This document shows positions 1 to 7,860 of a DNA stretch of 64,000 nucleotides, in pieces; position 1 is the first letter of the stretch; every line of letters starts with the position of its first letter. Source of the DNA: CBDCFT01 sp965216365 (lineage in GTDB: Bacteria > Pseudomonadota > Gammaproteobacteria > Arenicellales > CBDCFT01); the NCBI GenBank assembly GCA_965216365.1, contig CBDCFT010000059.1, forward strand, positions 1 through 64,000, read 5' to 3'. The translations under genes and the position numbers were made by a program. The notes beneath the pieces were generated by a model. That model did no database searches, was not told where the DNA came from, and worked only from the letters and a program-made list of their open reading frames with translations.

Positions 1-45
1 CGAGCCGACGCCGGATGTACAAAGCGACGTGGCGGGAGGTCGCTG

Positions 46-573
46 ATGGAATTACGCAGCTTGATTCGCAGTATCCCGGATTATCCGCGCAAAGGCGTTA
101 TTTTTCGTGACATCACGACCCTGCTGCAGGATTCGCGCGGGTTTCGTAAAACCGTTGATGAGTTGGTGCAACCGCACGCAGGCGCCGCGATCGACAAAGT
201 CGCGGGTATCGAAGCGCGCGGATTTATTCTCGGTGGTGCGGTTGCGCATCAATTGTCCGTAGGCTTTATTCCGATTCGCAAACAAGGGAAATTACCGTGG
301 GATACGATGGGCGAAGATTATGAGTTGGAATACGGAACAGACCGTGTGGAAATTCATACCGACATGGTGCAGCCGGGCGAACGTGTTTTAATAGTTGACG
401 ATTTGATTGCCACCGGCGGAACCGCCCTGGCCGCGATACGTTTGCTGGAAAACGCGCAGTCTGAAGTCGTCGGTTGTACATTTGTCGTTGACCTGCCTGA
501 ATTGGGCGGGGCGCAAAAACTGCGTGATACCGGTGTGAATGCGTCCGCTTTGATGTCATTCGAAGGCGAGTGA
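46..573 (+). CDS. apt: Adenine phosphoribosyltransferase
   Basis: Salvages adenine by joining it to PRPP, giving AMP and pyrophosphate, in the cytosol. The 175-residue product has the type I phosphoribosyltransferase signature VLIVDDLIATGGT at residues 114-126, which binds the PRPP ribose-phosphate, and an N-terminal segment (PDYPRKGVIFRDIT, 11-24) typical of Apt rather than of hypoxanthine or xanthine enzymes. Length is close to the family norm of about 170-185. The ATG follows a strong GGGAGGT ribosome site. The gene lies near the window edge, so its upstream partner is not visible. No oddity is seen, and the assignment is secure by family resemblance. Confidence 0.95.
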   Translation: MELRSLIRSIPDYPRKGVIFRDITTLLQDSRGFRKTVDELVQPHAGAAIDKVAGIEARGFILGGAVAHQLSVGFIPIRKQGKLPWDTMGEDYELEYGTDRVEIHTDMVQPGERVLIVDDLIATGGTALAAIRLLENAQSEVVGCTFVVDLPELGGAQKLRDTGVNASALMSFEGE

Positions 574-767
574 TATGTATTACTGTAATTGCAAACTTCT
601 TTAAAGGAATCGAAATACGGTTCTTACATAAGAGATAATATACAGTTGTCGAAAAAGCGTTCATGGGTCAGGCATGACGAACATTATCACGTCGATTTCA
701 GTATCGAATGCAAACCCTTGTAATTGAACTCTTGAACTCAATCTTATAACTGACAAGGAGTGATTCA

Positions 768-1217
768 ATGAAATTAACAATAATTGCGGGTGTTACGACT
801 CTTGCATTAGTTGCCGTTAACTTTGTATTTGCGCAAAACACATCTCCGGTTGGAACATGGAAAACCATCGACGATAAAACCGGACAGGAGAAAAGCGTTG
901 TCGAGATAACGGAACAGGATGGTGTGTTGACGGGTAAAGTTTTAGAGATTCTGACTGAACCCGAAGGTGGTAAAAACAAATTGTGTGACAAGTGCAAAGG
1001 CGAGCGCAAAGACCAGCCGATTGTCGGCATGACTATCTTGTGGGATTTGACGCAGGATGGCGACGAGTGGAACGGCGGTCATATTCTGGATCCAAAAAAA
1101 GGAAAAACCTATAAATCCAAATTGACTGTCAATGACGCTGGTAATGAACTGAATGTGCGCGGATTTATCGGTGTCGCAGCTTTAGGCCGCACGCAAACCT
1201 GGAAGCGCGTGGAGTAA
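768..1217 (+). CDS. Exported DUF2147-family protein
   Basis: A 149-residue exported protein. Residues 1-22 form a signal peptide (Lys near the start, hydrophobic core, VFAQ cleavage region), and the mature part matches the DUF2147 pattern: GTWKTIDD near the start, a central LCDKCKGE with a Cys pair, and a closing GRTQTWKRV. DUF2147 proteins are small beta-rich periplasmic or surface proteins of unknown biochemical role. The ATG has a good AAGGAG site 7 bases upstream. A gap of about 190 bases separates it from apt, so it probably has its own promoter. No function beyond the family name can be supported. Confidence 0.85.
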   Translation: MKLTIIAGVTTLALVAVNFVFAQNTSPVGTWKTIDDKTGQEKSVVEITEQDGVLTGKVLEILTEPEGGKNKLCDKCKGERKDQPIVGMTILWDLTQDGDEWNGGHILDPKKGKTYKSKLTVNDAGNELNVRGFIGVAALGRTQTWKRVE

Positions 1218-1224
1218 TCTCTAT

Positions 1225-2127
1225 ATGGGCGATGTATTGCGGTTACTGTTGGCGTGTGATGACTGCGGTCGTCAGTACGACGCGACCAATCACAGCGTCG
1301 GCAGCCGTTTTCATTGTTCCTGTGGTGAAATTATTTCCGTCCCGCGCGCACAACCTCACGATGCTTCCGTTGTGCGTTGTTCGTCCTGTGGCGGGCCGCG
1401 TGGTGCCGGTGAACGACAATGTCGCTATTGTGAGTCGGACTTTACCTTGCATGAAAAGGATTTGCATACCATGTGTCCGGAATGCATGGCTCGTATCTCG
1501 GATAGTGCAAAGTTTTGTCATCATTGCGCCACGCCTATTACCCCCCAGGGTTCGGCAGGAGAGCCAAGCGAGCACGATTGTCCAAAGTGCGAGGACGACA
1601 GCAAGCTCAGCAGCCGTCTTTTAGGCGAGCGCCGAATTTCCGTTCTGGAATGTGAAACCTGCGCGGGGTTGTGGCTGGATCGCGGCGTGTTTGAAGTACT
1701 AGAACAACGCGCCCAGCAAAAAGCCGTAATGGGCGATACGTTTTCGCGTCTTGCGCTTAACTCGGCCCAGGATACAAAGCGTTCGCCGGGTCAGCGTTTT
1801 TACCAGCCTTGTCCGATTTGCAAAAAATTCATGCATCGAAAAAATTATGGCCGTGGCAGCGGTGTCATTATTGATGTGTGTACGCAGGACGGAATCTGGT
1901 TTGATCACGGTGAACTCGACAACATCGTCCGCTGGATTAAATCAGGAGGCTTGACCAAGTCTAAGTTGCGTCAGGATAAACGCGAAGCCCAACAGCGCCA
2001 GACGAGCGTGTTGCTAAATAAAATCGATCACAATACAGGTCGCTGGCGCGATGCGCACACGCCCAAATCGAGCACCGTGGGTGGTCTGGATTTGCTGAGC
2101 GGTATACTCGACTACTTCCTGGATTAA
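1225..2127 (+). CDS. Multi zinc-ribbon protein with two TFIIB-type zinc domains
   Basis: A 300-residue soluble protein dominated by CxxC knuckles. There is a first pair at residues 11-14 and 31-33, further pairs at 52-55 and 66-69 (CSSC/CRYC) and 84-87 and 98-101 (CPEC/CHHC), then two zf-TFIIB-like modules at about 119-160 (CPKC...CETCAGLWLDRG) and 196-238 (CPIC...CTQDGIWFDHGELD). The latter modules occur in many uncharacterised bacterial proteins. The ATG lies only 8 bases after the DUF2147 stop, suggesting co-transcription. A nucleic-acid or protein-docking role is plausible from the zinc ribbons but unproven. The C-terminal 60 residues are basic and glutamine-rich, then hydrophobic at the very end. 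Confidence 0.75.
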   Translation: MGDVLRLLLACDDCGRQYDATNHSVGSRFHCSCGEIISVPRAQPHDASVVRCSSCGGPRGAGERQCRYCESDFTLHEKDLHTMCPECMARISDSAKFCHHCATPITPQGSAGEPSEHDCPKCEDDSKLSSRLLGERRISVLECETCAGLWLDRGVFEVLEQRAQQKAVMGDTFSRLALNSAQDTKRSPGQRFYQPCPICKKFMHRKNYGRGSGVIIDVCTQDGIWFDHGELDNIVRWIKSGGLTKSKLRQDKREAQQRQTSVLLNKIDHNTGRWRDAHTPKSSTVGGLDLLSGILDYFLD

Positions 2128-2134
2128 ATGTTGC

Positions 2135-2632
2135 ATGAGCCGCGCGTTTGTCAAAGAGCCTGACGGCGATGATGTCGTTGACGACATCCCCCAGCGGCTA
2201 CACAGTGATCTGCCGAATTACATCACCCAGACCGGCTTAGACGCTTTGCACCAAAGAGTGGTGGAACTTGAGCGGGATTTGACGGCGGTTGCGTCACTCG
2301 AAGCCGTTGACAGCAAGAGCAGGAAGCAAATAATTGAGCGTGATTTATCCTTCTACCGGGAACGCATTGCCCGCGCGATTCCAATCGACGTGCCGGACAG
2401 CGTTCCGCAGAAGGTGCGATTCGGGGTGACAGTCAGATTGATTGACGAGTGTGATGCCGAGTATACGTTCACCATTGTTGGCGAAGACGAAACCGACATT
2501 GAACAGGGTCGCATCAGTTGGGCGTCGCCTCTGGCCAGGCTTCTCATCAACAAAGAGGTCGACGATGAAATTCTCTGGCCGCGCGGTGATGACGTGTTGA
2601 CTGTGGAAATATCAGACATCAACGTTGAATAA
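2135..2632 (+). CDS. GreA/GreB-family transcription factor with atypical tip
   Basis: A 165-residue protein of the GreA/GreB family, which enter the secondary channel of RNA polymerase. The N-terminal coiled-coil begins with NYITQTGLDAL, as in GreB (NYIT..G...L). The C-terminal FKBP-like domain is clear: VRFGVTVRLIDECD, then FTIVGEDETDIEQGRISWASPLARLL, the usual Gre core. The acidic loop that promotes transcript cleavage in true Gre factors (GD.SENA.Y) is not present; the region at about residues 53-70 reads ASLEAVDSKSRKQII instead. It may therefore be an anti-Gre or regulatory paralogue. The genome's ordinary greA lies at 25572. It starts 8 bases after the zinc-ribbon gene. Confidence 0.75.
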   Translation: MSRAFVKEPDGDDVVDDIPQRLHSDLPNYITQTGLDALHQRVVELERDLTAVASLEAVDSKSRKQIIERDLSFYRERIARAIPIDVPDSVPQKVRFGVTVRLIDECDAEYTFTIVGEDETDIEQGRISWASPLARLLINKEVDDEILWPRGDDVLTVEISDINVE

Positions 2633-2650
2633 GTCAAACGCCCGCTCGAT

Positions 2651-3562
2651 GTGAGTATTCAAAAACCCCTGGGCTACATTCGTCGGCACTGGCGTGGCGA
2701 CTTGCCTTTGGGTATCGCGTTCTGGGTTAACTTGATCGGTGTTTACGTGGTGATCCATATCACCGAAACGCTGCTCAGAAATTCGGTGGTGGATCAGCCG
2801 GGCCGTTTGTTTGTCACAGCCTTGATCAGTTTCCTTGTTTTTCGTTTGGTGGTCTATCCGTGGCAAGCGGTAGGTGTGCTGCGTTCTTGCGAACAATCGT
2901 TACGGGATCATAAAAACACGATTTGGATTCGTTGTGCCCAAGCAGTAGTTGTGTTAGGTATCGTGGCAATTTTTGTGGATGGTTTGAATGTGACACGTCT
3001 GTTCTTTTCCGTGCGTGTATATGAAAAAGAAATGGCACTCGCGGCGATTAAAAAGGAAAAGACGTATCATGTTCGGCTGCGCGGAAAAGGAGTTGCCTAC
3101 GTGACGGGATCCCTCGATCCGGGCGTAACCCGTGAGCTTTCGAGTCTGATCGATAAACACCCGGATATAACAACCATAGTTCTTGAAAGTGACGGCGGGC
3201 GTATTTTTGAAGCGCGCGGAATAGCGAAAATAGCGAAAAACGGGGCGTTGACAACTTACGCACCGGCTAAATGTTATTCCGCTTGCACCATTGCATTTGC
3301 CGGTGGCGAACGGCGTATATTAGGGCCGGGGGCGGAGTTGGGTTTCCACCGGTATAAACTGGACGCGAAGTATATACTGCCTTTTTTGGATGTCGATAAG
3401 GAACTAAAAAAGGACTTTGATTTTTTTCTGCTGCAAGGAATCGACAACCAGTTTCTGCAAAAGGTGAATGGTGTTTCGCCTACTTCAATGTGGGTGCCCT
3501 CGCTTGATGAATTACACCAGGCGGGTGTTATTCATGAGGTCAGTGAATTGCAAATCAACTGA
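2651..3562 (+). CDS. Membrane-anchored ClpP/crotonase-fold predicted periplasmic protein
   Basis: A 303-residue protein with about three hydrophobic segments in the first 125 residues (near 20-38, 53-70 and 96-120), followed by a domain resembling ClpP/SDH-type serine peptidases. Visible landmarks are ESDGGRIFEARGIAKI at 179-194, a Ser-Ala-Cys at 210-212 in the position of the nucleophile elbow, and GFHRY with His233 as a candidate catalytic histidine. Similar proteins are annotated as predicted periplasmic ClpP-like proteins. Start is GTG, 18 bases downstream of the Gre-like gene. Its last 8 bases overlap the convergent MATE gene. Peptidase activity is inferred from the motif order only. Confidence 0.65.
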   Translation: MSIQKPLGYIRRHWRGDLPLGIAFWVNLIGVYVVIHITETLLRNSVVDQPGRLFVTALISFLVFRLVVYPWQAVGVLRSCEQSLRDHKNTIWIRCAQAVVVLGIVAIFVDGLNVTRLFFSVRVYEKEMALAAIKKEKTYHVRLRGKGVAYVTGSLDPGVTRELSSLIDKHPDITTIVLESDGGRIFEARGIAKIAKNGALTTYAPAKCYSACTIAFAGGERRILGPGAELGFHRYKLDAKYILPFLDVDKELKKDFDFFLLQGIDNQFLQKVNGVSPTSMWVPSLDELHQAGVIHEVSELQIN

Positions 3563-4901
3563 TCCGTTTTCGATAGATCCATTCAAAGCGCGCGCCTAAA
3601 AGCAGTGTCGCCAGTGCGACACCGATTCCGACGGCGCCCATGAGCGCAGGCGCACCGCCGTCATAGACGACGGCCAGGACATAACCTAACGGCACCATCA
3701 CCAACCAAAAACAAATCGATTGCAATATCGTTGCCGGCCAAAAGTCCCATGCGCCGCGTAATGCGCCAACCAGCACAGCCTGCAAGGCATCCGGCACGAG
3801 CACAAAGACCGACACGATCAACGTTGCCACCGCCGCAATAGCAACGGTGGAGTCCGCACCGTACATTGAAACTATCGGGCCGATGAACAGGTAAACCAGG
3901 ATTGAGATCAACCCGATAACAATCGCAGTGAGAAAGCTCGCAGTCCAACCGGCGCGATATACACCAACATGGTCACGCCGCCCCGTTGCATTGGCCACGC
4001 GAATGCCACCCGCCGTGCCGAGTCCGAGTGCAAACATGAATACCATGGCGAGTACGTTGCCGGCTATAGTCCAGGCGGCGACGGCAGTCGTGCCAATCCA
4101 GCCGGCGAAAATCGCCATGGTAGCGAAAGAAGCGGATTCGGATCCTTGTCCCAGCGCCATCGGATAACCAATGGCGCGAAATCGTTTTCCCAGCGCACGT
4201 AAATCCAACGCGACATTAGCCAGGCCATATTTTTTTCGATCGACAACAAAAAAGACGTAGGCCAGGGCGCTGACAAACATAAACCAGCGGACGATGGTTG
4301 TCGCCAGGGCCGCACCGGCGGCGCCCATCTCGGGAAAACCACCATGACCGTAAATCAGTAACCAGTTGAGACCGGCATTTAACACGTTGGCGATAGCCAT
4401 AATCACCATGCCGGGAATTGCACGATGCAAACCTTCAAGAAAAAATATGGTGGTGGAAAAGAGCAGGGCAGCGGGTAGTCCCCAAGCGAACTGCACCAAC
4501 ACATTCGCGCTACCGGCGGCGAGTTCAGGTGTTTGGCCGGTCAACAATAAAAACCATTCGCCAAACTGGCAGGCGATCATGACAAAAACACCGTAGATCG
4601 CAGCATGAATCAGCCCGACACGCAGCACCGCGCCGCATTCATGCGAACGTCCCGCACCATCGCTCTGCGCGGTAATAACAGATGTGCCTAACAGCATGCC
4701 GATACCGATGAGTAGAAATGGCATGTGCAATGCTGAACCCAATCCGTACCAGGCAATCTGATTCGCACCGGCGTGTCCACTCATGACGGTATCGACAGTC
4801 GCCAGCACCAGTATGCCCGCGCGCGCCATCATCACTGGAAACGCGAGTTTCAATGTTGGCGTAACGTGGCTGCGCCAACTGGCGGGAGCAGATTGGTTCA
4901 T
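3555..4901 (-). CDS. MATE-family multidrug/cation antiporter
   Basis: A 448-residue, very hydrophobic inner-membrane protein with about 12 transmembrane segments in two homologous halves, the arrangement and length of MATE exporters. These extrude cationic drugs or metabolites in exchange for Na+ or H+. Family-like segments include the N-terminal TLKLAFPVMMARAGILVL, VDTVMSGHAG near residue 36, and GLHRAIPGMVIMAIANVLNAGLNWLLIYG in the middle. The ATG is at 4901; no strong ribosome site is obvious. It overlaps the convergent ClpP-like gene by 8 bases at its 3' end and appears monocistronic. Substrate cannot be told from sequence. Confidence 0.88.
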   Translation of the reverse strand: MNQSAPASWRSHVTPTLKLAFPVMMARAGILVLATVDTVMSGHAGANQIAWYGLGSALHMPFLLIGIGMLLGTSVITAQSDGAGRSHECGAVLRVGLIHAAIYGVFVMIACQFGEWFLLLTGQTPELAAGSANVLVQFAWGLPAALLFSTTIFFLEGLHRAIPGMVIMAIANVLNAGLNWLLIYGHGGFPEMGAAGAALATTIVRWFMFVSALAYVFFVVDRKKYGLANVALDLRALGKRFRAIGYPMALGQGSESASFATMAIFAGWIGTTAVAAWTIAGNVLAMVFMFALGLGTAGGIRVANATGRRDHVGVYRAGWTASFLTAIVIGLISILVYLFIGPIVSMYGADSTVAIAAVATLIVSVFVLVPDALQAVLVGALRGAWDFWPATILQSICFWLVMVPLGYVLAVVYDGGAPALMGAVGIGVALATLLLGARFEWIYRKRIS

Positions 4902-4941
4902 CTATAAAGTTTGAACGGTGTTTTTATTATTGAAGGGCTAA

Positions 4942-4989
4942 TTATCTTTTAGAAGTGGCGCCTCGTTATCTTTTACGAGCGGCGCCTCG
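4942..4989. repeat. 24-base imperfect tandem repeat
   Basis: Two adjacent 24-base units (4942-4965 and 4966-4989) share TTATCTTTTA and GGCGCCTCG and differ at three positions. The shared GGCGCC core is itself palindromic. It is upstream of the MATE gene (minus strand) and might be a regulator binding site, but nothing else supports that. Confidence 0.6.
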
Positions 4990-5181
4990 CCACGATTGTT
5001 TTAACTGAATGATTGGTGGAGCCTGCTCTGGGCGGAGTCGAACGGACTCAGTAAGACATACGACATTTATGGATCATTTTGAATAGACGGAGATCAGATA
5101 GGAGCCAGCTTGTCGGCTAAGTAATTTTGCGATCGTTTAAAAAGAGTAAGTCTCGGTTGAAGTATATACTCGGATAAAAAT

Positions 5182-5231
5182 CTATTCGCGACTAATACAT
5201 GTCCCTGCGTAGGCAGGGGTCGCTCCTACTT
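5182..5231. repeat. REP-like palindromic element, variant copy
   Basis: The sequence runs TATTCGCGAC, then a perfect 6-base-arm hairpin CCCTGC/GCAGGG (5203-5218), then GTCGCTCCTAC. The outer parts match the arms of the element at 63751-63810 (GGAGCGACC...GGTCGCGAA). It therefore looks like a member of the same dispersed repeat family with a different hairpin in the middle. Confidence 0.5.
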
Positions 5232-5302
5232 TATGAGGTTTTTGTGTGTTAATAAGCAGCGTTAAGTGAGGCGTGTACAACATAAACGAAGAAAGAAATT
5301 AT

Positions 5303-5962
5303 TCATTGAGAAATCTTCAATTCACGTAGCGCGGCCTCAACCCCAGGACGCGGGCTGCTCAGAATTGGAGTACCGATGTCGTCCAATCGATCAGCGGCAG
5401 GCGCCATGGAAGCCTGGGCTAATACAACGCAATCAATATCAGAAATATTAGCGGCGATTTTATTTACGATTAGATCAATGTAGCTGTCGGTATCACCGGA
5501 TTGAAACGCCTGCCATGCATCGCTAATCAACAAGTCGTGAATTTCAACACGTACACCTGCTTTGTGCGCGGAGGTTTCTAACAAGGCGCGAGTTGGTGCA
5601 AGTGTGCTTTCCACCGCAGCCGTCAACAGAATATTCTTGCCGAAGTTGACGGCCGTATCTGCCATTGCCCGGTCAATACGCATGGGTAAAAATGACCGCG
5701 CCGTCATGTTTTCAGCAATTCCACCGATGGTTGAGCAGGTACATACCACGACACCTGATCCAGTTGTAGCGGCATCATTCATTGCCGATTCGATACGCAC
5801 TTGAAGCGCGGTGTCGATTCCCCCTTGCGCCAGCGCGTCCTGCAGTAGATTCTCTTCAACTACATGATGTGTATTGAAGCCGGGTGCCAGTTCATTAACT
5901 AATTGTTGAAACGTATCAACATGCGCGCTCGCTGTGTGCAGGAAAGCGAGATCGTGTTTCAT
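5303..5962 (-). CDS. Asp/Glu racemase-superfamily protein
   Basis: A 219-residue cytosolic protein of the aspartate/glutamate/hydantoin racemase superfamily, which moves the alpha proton of an acidic substrate using two cysteines. The first half carries VVVCTCSTIGG (Cys74 and Cys76) at the position of the first catalytic cysteine. At the second site, however, the motif is VVLAQASMAPA with no cysteine, so a classical two-cysteine racemisation is unlikely and another function such as an isomerase, decarboxylase or binding protein is possible. It ends a minus-strand group with nfeD and the SPFH gene, 10 bases downstream of nfeD. Substrate unknown. Confidence 0.7.
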   Translation of the reverse strand: MKHDLAFLHTASAHVDTFQQLVNELAPGFNTHHVVEENLLQDALAQGGIDTALQVRIESAMNDAATTGSGVVVCTCSTIGGIAENMTARSFLPMRIDRAMADTAVNFGKNILLTAAVESTLAPTRALLETSAHKAGVRVEIHDLLISDAWQAFQSGDTDSYIDLIVNKIAANISDIDCVVLAQASMAPAADRLDDIGTPILSSPRPGVEAALRELKISQ

Positions 5963-5972
5963 GCTGAGAGCA

Positions 5973-6416
5973 CTAAGTTTGTTCTACCAATAACACCGTC
6001 CCATCGACTCCCGTGATTTTTATCTGTGTGCCTTGCGCCATGTCTGTGCCGCGTATTTTCCAGGTAGTGTCGTTAATGTTTATTTTTCCTACCCCGTTAA
6101 CAATCGGTTCATCCAGTGTCACCAGTCGCCCAACCAGTTGTTCGCCACGCCGGTTGAGGGCAGGCTGATCCGTGACTGTGGGTTTACCTTTTTGGTAAAT
6201 ACGCCAGAACACGATGGATAGAACCGACAACACGGCGAAACTCAACCATTGCGCCTGCCAGCTCAAGTCGGCCATGATGAGTACTAGCACGCCCACCACG
6301 CCAGCGGCGACGGCCATCCAGAGGAAAAAGGCACCCGGTGCAAACGCTTCCAGAATCAACAACACCAGCGCGAATATCCACCAGTGCCAGAATGTCATCA
6401 CTTCAAGGTATTTCAT
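5973..6416 (-). CDS. NfeD-family membrane protein
   Basis: A 147-residue NfeD-type protein. Residues 7-75 contain closely spaced hydrophobic segments (WWIFALVLLILEAFAPGAFFLW and following), and residues 85-147 form the small OB-fold tail (LVGRLVTLDEPIVNGVGKININDTTWKIRG). NfeD proteins partner with SPFH/stomatin proteins in membrane microdomains. Here the ATG overlaps the stop of the SPFH gene by 4 bases, which implies translational coupling and supports the pair. This is the short, protease-less form of NfeD. Confidence 0.88.
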   Translation of the reverse strand: MKYLEVMTFWHWWIFALVLLILEAFAPGAFFLWMAVAAGVVGVLVLIMADLSWQAQWLSFAVLSVLSIVFWRIYQKGKPTVTDQPALNRRGEQLVGRLVTLDEPIVNGVGKININDTTWKIRGTDMAQGTQIKITGVDGTVLLVEQT

Positions 6417-7342
6417 GATTCGGTTTTCTTATCGTTAAATGCCTGTTTCGCGATTTCCGCGATGCCGCCGATGGAGCCGATAACACTGGATGCTTCGACC
6501 GGCAGGAAAAACATTTTTTGATTGGGCGCAGAACCGATTTGACCCAGGGCATCGACATATTTTTGCGCGACAAAATAATTAATGGCTTGTACATCGCCAC
6601 CGGCAATCGCTTCCGAAACAGACTTGGTTGCATTTGCTTCGGCCTGGGCTTCACGTTCACGTGCTTCGGCGTCACGAAATGCGGCTTCCTTGCGCCCTTC
6701 CGCTTCTAGAATAGCGGCTTGTTTTTCACCTTCCGCTCGCAGGATTTCGGATTGCCGGGCGCCTTCCGCTTCCAGAATTGCCGCGCGTTTGTCGCGCTCA
6801 GCTTTCATTTGCCGCGCCATAGCATCCACCAGGTCGGTGGGTGGCGCGATGTCCTTGATTTCGATTCGCGTCACTTTAACACCCCAGGGCGTTGTTGCCT
6901 CGTCTACAACGGTTAACAGACTGGCGTTAATTTGATCGCGCTTTGACAGGCTTTCGTCCAGATCCATTGAACCAAGTACGGTTCGTATATTGGTCATGGT
7001 GAGATTGAGAATTGCGCGTTCCAGGTCATTCACCTCATAGGCGGCTTTGGCGGCGTCAAGCACCTGAAAGAACACTACGCCGTCGACTTTGACCAACGCA
7101 TTATCTCTTGTAATGACTTCCTGCGAGGGAACGTCAAGCACCTGTTCCATCATGTTCATCTTCTGGCCGATGCTGTCCACGAATGGAATGATAATGCCCA
7201 GACCGGGCGGCAGGGTTTTGGTATAACGTCCCCAGCGTTCGACGGTGTACTCCATGCCCTGGTCGACGGTTTTAATACCCAGCTTGAGTACGATGATCGC
7301 GAGTACGACGACAATAATGGTAAAAGCGCTGAATTCGAACAT
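6413..7342 (-). CDS. SPFH/stomatin-like protein (QmcA type)
   Basis: A 309-residue membrane-associated scaffold. A single N-terminal hydrophobic segment (FTIIVVVLAIIVLKLG, about 5-20) is followed by the SPFH/Band 7 domain (VERWGRYTKTLPPGLGIIIPFVD, DVPSQEVITRDNALVKVDGVVFFQV) and a long charged coiled-coil rich in Ala-Glu-Gly repeats (AILEAEGARQSEILRAEGE). Such proteins oligomerise in membranes and act with NfeD. I chose the ATG at 7342, preceded by AAGGGA, over an upstream in-frame extension to 7516 that lacks SPFH similarity. It is first in a minus-strand operon with nfeD and the racemase-like gene. Confidence 0.9.
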   Translation of the reverse strand: MFEFSAFTIIVVVLAIIVLKLGIKTVDQGMEYTVERWGRYTKTLPPGLGIIIPFVDSIGQKMNMMEQVLDVPSQEVITRDNALVKVDGVVFFQVLDAAKAAYEVNDLERAILNLTMTNIRTVLGSMDLDESLSKRDQINASLLTVVDEATTPWGVKVTRIEIKDIAPPTDLVDAMARQMKAERDKRAAILEAEGARQSEILRAEGEKQAAILEAEGRKEAAFRDAEAREREAQAEANATKSVSEAIAGGDVQAINYFVAQKYVDALGQIGSAPNQKMFFLPVEASSVIGSIGGIAEIAKQAFNDKKTES

Positions 7343-7860
7343 AACGATTTCCCTTGCGTTAAGAGTTAAGTGGTTTTGTCCGGTCGCGACACCCTGAACC
7401 GGATGGAATATCATACCATATTGGTGGGTTCGTCGTTTTTCCAATAAAAATATATTTTTTATAAACAATTGGTTGTCGTTAATAACTAAAGCAAATAATA
7501 AGAAAAACAATAACACCAGACATTATTACTGAGAGGTCGTTTTACTACTAATTGGGTGCAAGCTGAGAGGAGCATGCAGGGTTTATCGTTATGAATTTGT
7601 GAAACAAATGTATCTACTTTGAGGAACTCAGATGCTAGCCTAATGTCCGAGTTGCCAGTCCAGACGCGTTTTTGAGTCTTTGTAAGCTTGATCGCATTGG
7701 GCAGGGAGATGTACTGGAACTCGAGCGAAACGGAATTCGATGAATGATTTATTGAGCCGCGAACGGCATAGTTGCCTGACGAAATATTATGCAATGTAGC
7801 TGTTTGTACTTTTAACTTGCGCCGCTTTTGCGAGCGGCCGACAGAAGAGGAGGAGTCATA
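7343..7860. other. Intergenic region between divergent operons
   Basis: About 518 bases between the SPFH operon (minus) and the CNP-repeat operon (plus), so it should contain promoters for both. It is AT-rich near 7440-7510. A GCCGC...GCGGC hairpin lies at about 7821-7838 just before the CNP gene, and GAGGAGGAG at about 7849-7856 is the ribosome site of that gene. I found no convincing -35/-10 pair. A 102-codon minus-strand reading frame here is discussed among the rejected items. Confidence 0.5.

Larger units (their letters stand above)
4902..5302. other. Intergenic region with small repeats
   Basis: A 401-base gap between the divergent-looking 5' end of the MATE gene and the 3' end of the racemase-like gene. 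It holds a 24-base tandem repeat (4942-4989), a GAGTC...GACTC hairpin near 5034-5048, and a CCCTGC-GTAG-GCAGGG hairpin (5203-5218) flanked by halves of the GGTCGCGAAT/GTCGCTCCTAC dispersed repeat. No convincing gene was found here. Confidence 0.7.

Noticed and set aside
7486..7794. A 102-codon minus-strand open frame upstream of the CNP operon, with a faintly pilin-like stretch (TGNSDIRLASEFL)
   Set aside because: Non-ATG start, no ribosome site and no convincing family match; it lies where promoters for two divergent operons must be.
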